64,000 nt of DNA from ATX-6F1 sp943369485 (GTDB lineage Bacteria > Cyanobacteriota > Cyanobacteriia > PCC-6307 > Cyanobiaceae): assembly GCA_943369485.1 (NCBI GenBank), contig CALRNH020000004.1, positions 124,001 to 188,000 of the forward strand. The letters run 5' to 3'. The notes under the pieces are model-generated. The model searched no databases, was not told the DNA's origin, and saw only the letters and a list, made by a program, of their open reading frames with translations. The position numbers were made by a program, and so were the translations under genes. Position 1 is the first letter of the stretch; the number at the start of each line of letters is the position of its first letter. This document shows positions 57,839 to 64,000 of the stretch, one piece after another.

Positions 57839-59017
57839 TCACTCTGACCAGGGGAGCCGGCGAGGGCAAGGGCCGAAGGTCATCAGAGCCAGGAGCGCGG
57901 CCCGCAGGCCCCCCCAGCGCTGCAGGGCGACCAGAGCCCCCCGCCGCAGGGCCTGGGCGGGGGGGAAGCGGTTGGAGAACAGGCGCACGAGCAGATCGGT
58001 GGCCAGCAGGGTGATCAGCAGATCGCCCAAGCGGCGCAGGGCATAGGCGGACCCGAGGCGCCGGGGGGAAAGCCGGCCGCGGCTCACCCGCAGCGCCTGG
58101 CGGCGCAGCTCGGCCACATCGCGCCAGCAGAGGTTGAGCCCCTGGCCGCCCACGGGATGGCAGCGGTGGGCCGTTTCCCCCACCAGCAGGGCGCTGCCGC
58201 GGTGCAGCCGTCGGGCCAGCTCCAGGGCCACCGGGTAGGCGCGGGGCCGATCGAGCAGCGCGTCCACCTGGATCGCGTTGGGCAGCACCCCGGCCAGGGC
58301 CTCGAGGAAGGCCACCGGTTCGAGGCTTTCCAGCCTGCGCAGGCGCTCGGCCGGGGCACTCCAGACGAGCTGGAACGTGTCGCCCCCCAGGGGCAGCACG
58401 GCGAAGGGTCCCTCGGGGCGGAACAGCTCCCAGGCCTGGTCTGGGGCGGAGCCCCGCAGGCGCACCTTCACGGTCAGGCAGCCCTGGCGATAGGGAAGGC
58501 TCCAGTGGCCGATGCCCAGGGCGCTGCGGGTGCTGGAGCCGCCGCCGTCGGCCACGACCGTCAGGTCAGCGGGCTCGAGGGCTGGGTTCGTGGCAGGGGA
58601 CGAGGAGGTGATGCCCAGCTGCAGTTCCACGGCCGGGTGGGCCGCCAGGCGCTCGAGCAACAGGCCCATCAAGGGGCCGTGATCGATCACCCAGCCCACC
58701 GCCTCATCGGGCCGCTGGGCGCGTTTGCGGCCCAGATCAGCGGTGGAGAAGGGCACCCGCAGCACCAGGGAGAGGTCGCAGAGTTCGAGCCGCCGGAAGG
58801 GCACCAGATCGGGGCCGAGGGCCTCCCAGAGCTGGGTCTGCTGCAGCAGCTCCTGGCTGGAGTGGTTGAGGGCGTAGGCGCGGCTGCGGGCCTTGAGCGG
58901 CTCAGCTCCGAGGGGATCGAGCAACTGAACCCGCCAGCCCACCTGGGCCAGCACCAGGGCGGCGAGGGCGCCGGTGGGCCCAGCGCCGACCACCCGGGCC
59001 AGGGGGGGAGTGGGCAT
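57839..59017 (-). CDS. UbiH/COQ6-family FAD-dependent hydroxylase
   Basis: A 392-residue flavin hydroxylase. The FAD motif is ARVVGAGPTGALAALVLAQVGW, the middle motif is DLTVVADGGGSSTRSALG and the second FAD motif is ALLVGETAHRCHPVGGQGLNLCWRDVAEL, the latter typical of UbiH-like enzymes. In cyanobacteria this could hydroxylate plastoquinone or carotenoid precursors. I start at ATG 59017 (MPTPPLARVVG); an upstream start at 59041 is possible. Confidence 0.82.
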   Translation of the reverse strand: MPTPPLARVVGAGPTGALAALVLAQVGWRVQLLDPLGAEPLKARSRAYALNHSSQELLQQTQLWEALGPDLVPFRRLELCDLSLVLRVPFSTADLGRKRAQRPDEAVGWVIDHGPLMGLLLERLAAHPAVELQLGITSSSPATNPALEPADLTVVADGGGSSTRSALGIGHWSLPYRQGCLTVKVRLRGSAPDQAWELFRPEGPFAVLPLGGDTFQLVWSAPAERLRRLESLEPVAFLEALAGVLPNAIQVDALLDRPRAYPVALELARRLHRGSALLVGETAHRCHPVGGQGLNLCWRDVAELRRQALRVSRGRLSPRRLGSAYALRRLGDLLITLLATDLLVRLFSNRFPPAQALRRGALVALQRWGGLRAALLALMTFGPCPRRLPWSE

Positions 59018-59055
59018 GGAGAGGAGTGCTGGCCAGGTCAAAAAATGATGGCCAC

Positions 59056-59085
59056 AAAAAAGCCGCAGCAGGAGTCTGCTGCGGC
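59056..59085 (-). terminator. Intrinsic terminator of the second hli gene
   Basis: GCCGCAGCA (59062-59070) pairs with TGCTGCGGC (59077-59085). On the minus strand the stem is followed by a run of six T's (59056-59061 as A's on the plus strand). It lies 22 bases after the hli stop. Confidence 0.85.
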
Positions 59086-59107
59086 GGGGAAACCGTCCAG
59101 GTGGTGA

Positions 59108-59371
59108 TCAGCCGAGGCCGAGCAGGCCGCGGGTGAAGGCTTCGCCTCCAAGGGCGAATTCGGTGGCCAGCAGGGCGATGAAGCCAAGCATGGCCATGCG
59201 GCCGTTCAGCTTCTCGGCGCGCTCATGGAAGCCCCAGCCGCTCTCGGCACTCACCACTTCCATGCGGGGCTCGGTGGCGAAGGCGTTGAGGCGACCGCCG
59301 TCTTCGGTGGTGATGGTGGCGCCGCGGATGCTGGCGCGTTGCTCGGCGGTGGGGGCGGCGGAGGCAGTCAT
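59108..59371 (-). CDS. hli: High-light-inducible protein, longer form
   Basis: An 87-residue Hli/Cab-like protein. The helix ERAEKLNGRMAMLGFIALLATEFALGG has the Cab motif with Glu, Asn and Arg. The extended N terminus (MTASAAPTAEQRASIRGATITTEDGGRLNAFATEP) is typical of the larger picocyanobacterial Hli class. ATG 59371 is chosen because upstream codons cover the promoter. It has a terminator downstream and HLR1-like repeats upstream. Confidence 0.9.
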   Translation of the reverse strand: MTASAAPTAEQRASIRGATITTEDGGRLNAFATEPRMEVVSAESGWGFHERAEKLNGRMAMLGFIALLATEFALGGEAFTRGLLGLG

Positions 59372-59397
59372 GGGTGTCTTAGTTGGGATGGTCGAAT

Positions 59398-59423
59398 TGT
59401 AACGCAATGTTTCGCAGCGTTAC
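59398..59423 (-). promoter_or_regulatory. Tandem HLR1-like (RpaB) repeats upstream of the longer hli
   Basis: On the minus strand three hexamers are spaced by exactly four bases: GTAACG (59423-59418), GAAACA (59413-59408) and GTTACA (59403-59398). The last is a perfect HLR1 half-site and the other two match four of six. They lie 27 bases or more upstream of the ATG. Confidence 0.55.
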
Positions 59424-59480
59424 GGGGTGTGAAACCCGAACGGGTTGTGGGCTCCTCCAAGGGCCTCACCCCCATGGGCC

Positions 59481-60128
59481 TCAGCGCAGGCGCCGCAGGC
59501 AGATTTCCTCGAAGGCCGGCCGCAGCAGGAACGGGTACTCCCCCACCCAGAGCTTCAGCTGGGGGATCCAGCCATCGCTGAGGGCGCCAACGCGGGAAAA
59601 ATCCTTGCGCTCGCTCAGCACCAGGCAGCGGATCACCATGCCCCGCCGCAGCACCTTGTGCTTCTTGTCCATCGGGAAGCGCAGCTGGCCCAGGTAGCCG
59701 TCCTCGTCTTCGAGCTCCAGACAAAGCCAGGTGCGCCGGTTCTCCACCAGCTCCAGGCGGCCGCGTGCATCGGCCTGCTCGCTGCGCTCCTCGACCCGCT
59801 CTTTGGTGAACAGATCGGCGATCGTGCCTTCAAAGATCGCCGCCGCCGGGTAGCGCCTGAGGGTGGCGTTGCGCTGGCCGGCCTCGAGGATCGGCCCCCA
59901 GAAGATGTAGAGGGCGAACACCACACCGATCACCAGCCACACGGGGCCGAACTGGCTGGTGAAGAACAGGGTCTGGCTGATCAGCAGCGACAGCACGCCC
60001 CCGATCACGGCGATCAGAACCCGTTGCAGCAGCTTGCGCGGGTCGCCGGAGCAGGCGTTGAACTGGGGGCCGGTGGCGATGGCGGGGATCAGCCGTTGCA
60101 ACTCACCGGTCTTGAGCGGAAGCAGCAT
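59481..60128 (-). CDS. Conserved cyanobacterial membrane protein, unknown
   Basis: A 215-residue protein with two helices near the N terminus (LIAVIGGVLSLLISQTLFF; VWLVIGVVFALYIFWGP) and a cytoplasmic, beta-rich C-terminal domain (GRLELVENRRTWLCLELEDEDGYLG, MVIRCLVLSERKDFSRVGALSD). I recall homologues in cyanobacteria and plastids without a known function. It overlaps the dapB stop by one base and probably shares its transcript. Confidence 0.65.
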   Translation of the reverse strand: MLLPLKTGELQRLIPAIATGPQFNACSGDPRKLLQRVLIAVIGGVLSLLISQTLFFTSQFGPVWLVIGVVFALYIFWGPILEAGQRNATLRRYPAAAIFEGTIADLFTKERVEERSEQADARGRLELVENRRTWLCLELEDEDGYLGQLRFPMDKKHKVLRRGMVIRCLVLSERKDFSRVGALSDGWIPQLKLWVGEYPFLLRPAFEEICLRRLR

Positions 60129-60979
60129 CAGAGCAGGCGCTCGAGGCCGTAGATCAGGCCGTTCAAGCTGCGCACCCGGCGCAGGCTGAGCAGCACGCCG
60201 GGCATGTAGGCGGAGCGCTCGATCGTGTCGTGGCGAAGGGTGTAGGTCTCCCCCGGGGCGCCGAACAGCACCTCCTGGTGGGCCACCAACCCCGGCAGGC
60301 GCACGGAATGGATCCGCAGGCCGCTGTCGCGCTGGCCGCCGCGGCAGCCGGCCAGGGTTTCGTGCTCCTCGACCAGGGGGGCATTGAAGGATTTGCCCAG
60401 CTCTTCGATCAATTCAGCTGTCTTGATGCAGGTGCCGCTGGGGGCGTCGGCCTTGCGGTTGTGGTGCAGCTCGGTGAGCTCGGCGAAGTCGTAAAAGCGG
60501 GCGGCGGCGGCGGCGGCCTGCTGCAGCAGCACCATGCCGACGGAGAAATTGGGGATCACGGCCGCCCCCACCGAGGCCTTTTCGGCGAAGACAGCCAGGT
60601 CGGCGAGCTGCTCGGGGGAGAGGCCCGTGGTGCCGACCACCGGGTGCACCCCGTAGGCGATGGCGGCCCGGGTGTGCTCGTAGACCACCCTGGGGTGGGT
60701 GAAATCCACCAGCACGGCGCCGCCACCGGGGCCGGCATGGCGCACCGCCTGGCTGGCGGCGCAGAGACTGCCCTCGAAATCGGCCGTGATCGCCACCTCC
60801 AGTTCCCCGAGGCCCAGCTCCAGACCGATGTCGGCCCCCTCCTTGCCGGCGCTGGTGTCGATCGCCCCCACCAGTTCGGTGTCGGGGGCGGCGCAGACGG
60901 CCTTGATCACTTCGGCGCCCATGCGGCCCAGGGCACCGGCCACCACGACAGGGATCGGGCCGGGGGTCGGCGAGGTCAT
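60128..60979 (-). CDS. dapB: 4-hydroxy-tetrahydrodipicolinate reductase
   Basis: A 283-residue enzyme of the lysine/diaminopimelate pathway. The NAD(P)-binding motif is PVVVAGALGRMGAEVIKAV, TTGLSPEQL contains a cofactor loop, and the substrate/catalytic block is ELHHNRKADAPSGT, with the His and Lys of the active site. ATG 60979 gives the family length. It reads divergently from chlH over 130 bases. Confidence 0.93.
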   Translation of the reverse strand: MTSPTPGPIPVVVAGALGRMGAEVIKAVCAAPDTELVGAIDTSAGKEGADIGLELGLGELEVAITADFEGSLCAASQAVRHAGPGGGAVLVDFTHPRVVYEHTRAAIAYGVHPVVGTTGLSPEQLADLAVFAEKASVGAAVIPNFSVGMVLLQQAAAAAARFYDFAELTELHHNRKADAPSGTCIKTAELIEELGKSFNAPLVEEHETLAGCRGGQRDSGLRIHSVRLPGLVAHQEVLFGAPGETYTLRHDTIERSAYMPGVLLSLRRVRSLNGLIYGLERLL

Positions 60980-61109
60980 GCCCCAACGCTGAACTGCGCT
61001 GAGCCTATGGCCCCTGCTGGGCGTGATCGGGCTGTAACGCCTTGGTGGCGGCGGCACCCGGGGCCTGGCGCCGTCCGTAGGCTGCTTCACATTGCTCAAT
61101 CGATCGCCG

Positions 61110-64000
61110 ATGTTCACGCAGGTTCGCTCCGCCTCCCGCCGGGTCAGCCCTGCCCCCACGGCCGATGGCCGGCCCGATGGCCGCACCCTGATGCGGGTGG
61201 TTTACGTGGTGCTCGAACCCCAGTATCAGAACGCCCTGACCGTGGCGGCCACCAGCCTCAATGAGCAGAACAACGCGTTGGCGGTTGATCTGTGCGGCTA
61301 CCTGATCGAGGAACTGCGTGATCCCCAGAACTTCGCCGCCTTCTGTGCCGATGTGGCCGATGCGGATGTGTTCATCGCTTCGCTGATCTTCATCGAAGAC
61401 CTGGCCCAGAAGGTGGTGGAGGCGGTGGCCCCCCACCGTGACCGCCTCAAGGCGGTGGTGGTGTTCCCTTCGATGCCGGAGGTGATGCGGCTCAACAAAC
61501 TTGGTACTTTTTCGATGGCCCAGCTGGGCCAGAGCAAGAGCGCCATCGCCTCGTTCATGAAAAAGCGGAAGGAGGCCGGCGGCGCCGGATTCCAGGACGC
61601 GATGCTCAAGCTGTTGAACACGCTTCCCACCGTTCTCAAGTACCTGCCGGTGGAGAAGGCGCAGGACGCCCGTTCGTTCATGCTCAGCTTCCAGTACTGG
61701 CTGGGGGGAACGCCGGACAACCTGCGCAACTTCCTGTTGATGCTGGCCGATAAATACGTGTTCCCGAGAGGAGAGGAGGGCCGCCCCGAGCTGGCTGTGG
61801 CCGATCCGGTGGTGTTCCCCGATCTGGGCCTCTGGCACCCCCTGGCGCCGGGGATGTTCGAAGACCTCAAGGACTACCTCAACTGGACCGCAAGCCGCCG
61901 CGATCTCAGTGAGAGCGCCCGCACGGGTCCGGTGATCGGCCTGGTGCTGCAGCGCAGCCACATCGTCACCGGCGATGACGCCCACTACGTGGCCGTGATC
62001 CAGGAGCTGGAGTACCGCGGCGCCACCGTGATCCCGGTGTTCTGCGGTGGCCTCGATTTCAGCAAGCCGGTGAATGCCTACTTCTACGACCCGCTGGATT
62101 CGGAGCGGGCGATCGTCGATGGGGCCGTCAGCCTGACCGGCTTTGCCCTGGTGGGTGGCCCGGCCCGCCAGGACCACCCCAAGGCGATCGAGGCCCTCAA
62201 GCGGCTCAACCGCCCCTACATGGTGGCGCTGCCGCTGGTGTTCCAGACCACCCAGGAATGGGAGGAGAGCGACCTGGGGCTGCACCCGGTGCAGGTGGCG
62301 CTGCAGATCGCCATCCCCGAACTCGATGGGGCGATCGAGCCGATCGTCCTCTCCGGGCGCGATGACGCCACCGGCAAGGCCCACACCCTCCAGGACCGGG
62401 TGGACGCGATCGCCGAACGCTCGATCCGCTGGGCCCAGCTGCGGCGCAAGCCCCGCAGCGCCAAGAAGCTGGCGATCACCGTGTTCAGCTTCCCCCCCGA
62501 CAAGGGCAACGTGGGCACGGCGGCCTACCTGGATGTGTTCGGCTCGATCCACCGGGTGCTCCAGGAAATGGGCGCCAAGGGCTACGACGTGCAGGGTCTG
62601 CCCCGGGATTCCAAGGCGTTGATGGAGGCGGTGATCAACGACCCCGAGGCCCTGGTGGGGGCGCCGGAGCTGGCGATCGCCCACCGCATGAGCGTGGCCG
62701 AATACGAACGGCTCACTCCCTACTCCGAGCGACTGGAGGAGAACTGGGGCAAGCCCCCCGGCAACCTCAACTCAGATGGCACCAACCTGCTGATCTACGG
62801 CCGGCACTTCGGCAACGTGTTCATCGGTGTGCAGCCCACCTTCGGCTACGAGGGTGATCCGATGCGGCTGCTCTATTCGCGCAGCGCCAGCCCCCATCAC
62901 GGTTTCGCCGCCTACTACACCTACCTCGAGAAGATCTGGAAGGCCGATGCGGTGCTGCACTTCGGCACCCATGGCTCGCTGGAGTTCATGCCCGGCAAGC
63001 AGATGGGCATGAGCGACACCTGCTACCCCGATTCGCTGATCGGCGCTTTGCCGAACCTCTACTACTACGCCGCCAACAACCCGAGCGAAGCCACGATCGC
63101 CAAGCGCCGGGGCTACGCGGCCACCATCAGCTACCTGACGCCGCCGGCGGAGAACGCCGGCCTCTACAAGGGCCTCAAGGAGCTGGGGGAGCTGGTGGGC
63201 TCCTACCAGCAACTGCGGGAGAGCTCCCGGGGTGTGCAGATCGTCAACGCGATGGTGGAGACGGCGCGCCAGTGCAACCTCGACAAGGATGTGAGCCTGC
63301 CGGAACTGGATGCGGCTGGGCTGAGCCTCGAGCAGCGCGACGACGTGGTGGGCGCGCTGTATCGCCAGCTGATGGAGATCGAGAGCCGGCTGCTGCCCTG
63401 TGGCCTGCACACGATCGGCAAGCCCCCCACCGCCGAGGAGGCGATCGCCACCCTGGTGAACATCGCCGCCCTCGAGCGCGAAGAGGATGGTTACCGCAGC
63501 CTGCCGGCTCTGCTGGCCGAGAGCATCGGCCGCACGATCGATGAGGTGTATCGCGGCAACGATGCCGGGGTGCTGGCCGATGTGGAGCTCAACCAACGGA
63601 TCACCGAGGCCAGCCGCAAGGCGGTGGCCTCGATGGTGCGCGCGGTGACCGGCAGTGATGGCCGGGTGGATCTCAAGGGCCGTTTCGGCTGGTTCTTCGC
63701 CCTGCTCGAGCGCTTCGGCTACGAGCGGCCCAGCCCCTGGCTGAGCTCCTGCCGTGCCTCAGGCTTTGCGGCGGTGGAGCCCAGCGAACTCGACAAGCTG
63801 TTCGGCTACCTGCGTTTTTGCCTCGAGCAGATCTGCGCCGACATGGAGATGGAGAGCCTGCTGCGGGCCCTCGATGGCGAATACGTGTTGCCGGGGCCCG
63901 GCGGTGATCCGATCCGCAATCCCGGGGTGCTGCCCAGCGGCAAGAACATCCATGCCCTCGATCCCCAGTCGATCCCCACCCGCGCGGCGATCGCGGCCGC
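61110..64000 (+). CDS. chlH: Magnesium chelatase subunit H, 3' end beyond the window
   Basis: The catalytic, porphyrin-binding subunit of Mg-chelatase, the first committed step of chlorophyll synthesis. About 963 residues of the roughly 1,330 are in the window. Conserved blocks include RVVYVVLEPQYQNAL near the N terminus, VVFPSMPEVMRLNKLGTFSM, VIPVFCGGLDFSKPVNAYF, NLLIYGRHFGNVFIGVQPTFGYEGDPMRLL, and VLHFGTHGSLEFMPGKQMGMSDTCYPDSLIG, the cobN/Mg-chelatase signature region. The ATG at 61110 starts the protein (MFTQVRSASRR). The frame is still open at the window edge. Confidence 0.95.
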   Translation, partial: MFTQVRSASRRVSPAPTADGRPDGRTLMRVVYVVLEPQYQNALTVAATSLNEQNNALAVDLCGYLIEELRDPQNFAAFCADVADADVFIASLIFIEDLAQKVVEAVAPHRDRLKAVVVFPSMPEVMRLNKLGTFSMAQLGQSKSAIASFMKKRKEAGGAGFQDAMLKLLNTLPTVLKYLPVEKAQDARSFMLSFQYWLGGTPDNLRNFLLMLADKYVFPRGEEGRPELAVADPVVFPDLGLWHPLAPGMFEDLKDYLNWTASRRDLSESARTGPVIGLVLQRSHIVTGDDAHYVAVIQELEYRGATVIPVFCGGLDFSKPVNAYFYDPLDSERAIVDGAVSLTGFALVGGPARQDHPKAIEALKRLNRPYMVALPLVFQTTQEWEESDLGLHPVQVALQIAIPELDGAIEPIVLSGRDDATGKAHTLQDRVDAIAERSIRWAQLRRKPRSAKKLAITVFSFPPDKGNVGTAAYLDVFGSIHRVLQEMGAKGYDVQGLPRDSKALMEAVINDPEALVGAPELAIAHRMSVAEYERLTPYSERLEENWGKPPGNLNSDGTNLLIYGRHFGNVFIGVQPTFGYEGDPMRLLYSRSASPHHGFAAYYTYLEKIWKADAVLHFGTHGSLEFMPGKQMGMSDTCYPDSLIGALPNLYYYAANNPSEATIAKRRGYAATISYLTPPAENAGLYKGLKELGELVGSYQQLRESSRGVQIVNAMVETARQCNLDKDVSLPELDAAGLSLEQRDDVVGALYRQLMEIESRLLPCGLHTIGKPPTAEEAIATLVNIAALEREEDGYRSLPALLAESIGRTIDEVYRGNDAGVLADVELNQRITEASRKAVASMVRAVTGSDGRVDLKGRFGWFFALLERFGYERPSPWLSSCRASGFAAVEPSELDKLFGYLRFCLEQICADMEMESLLRALDGEYVLPGPGGDPIRNPGVLPSGKNIHALDPQSIPTRAAIAA

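Overview
The window looks like the chromosome of a high-GC unicellular picocyanobacterium of the Cyanobium / freshwater-to-euryhaline Synechococcus type. The evidence is a Mg-chelatase H subunit (chlH), two one-helix high-light-inducible (Hli) genes, a cyAbrB regulator, IspG, the cyanobacterium-restricted families DUF6464, DUF4335, DUF3038 and DUF2949, a class II (B12-dependent) ribonucleotide reductase, and many copies of the HIP1-like word GGCGATCGCC. Species assignment is inference.

Layout. 0-22.3 kb is ordinary core genome: a DEAD-box helicase, TerC, the glycogen debranching enzyme GlgX, Mfd, a frameshifted cyanobacterial gene, a C-terminal processing protease, ispG, a family-4 uracil-DNA glycosylase, an aminotransferase, and a phosphonate/phosphite-type ABC transporter operon (binding protein, unknown membrane protein, ATPase, fused permease, SGNH hydrolase). 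22.49-36.26 kb is the notable region. A group-3 (SigF/SigB-like) sigma factor gene is split inside conserved region 2 by a 12.9-kb element. The 5' part (22493-22752) and 3' part (35679-36258) join in frame through a shared AT dinucleotide to give a complete 279-residue sigma factor. The element begins with a large serine recombinase whose ATG directly abuts the junction. It also carries two predicted secreted proteins, a coiled-coil protein, an ArdC-like antirestriction protein, a resolvase, a zinc-ribbon protein, a membrane J-domain protein, a primase-helicase with an adjacent iteron-like array, a ribbon-helix-helix regulator and a RadD-like helicase. No capsid, tail or conjugation genes are seen, so it reads as an integrative, probably self-replicating plasmid-like element. 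This is the arrangement of the Bacillus skin element in sigK and the A118 prophage in comK, and is my main candidate for an undescribed system.

36.3-64 kb is core genome again: a VTE6-like prenol phosphate kinase homologue, nrdJ, tRNA-Ser(UGA), a fatty acid desaturase, hli, a Gap1-type GAPDH, HupE/UreJ, an SDR, cyAbrB, a thermonuclease-like secreted protein, a monooxygenase, an NRAMP transporter, PPK2, an EnvZ/OmpR-like two-component pair, an EF-hand protein, DUF3038-DUF4335, apt, a UbiH-like hydroxylase, a second hli, dapB and the 5' three-quarters of chlH. Both hli genes have HLR1-like (RpaB) sites upstream.

Proposed logic of the centre. In the integrated state the sigma promoter can only make a truncated sigma, and it reads directly into the recombinase gene. 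Induction of that promoter could therefore supply the recombinase. Excision, probably with an element-encoded directionality factor, would restore the sigma gene and release a circle with its own replication genes. The join and the gene order are visible in the sequence; regulated excision is inference.
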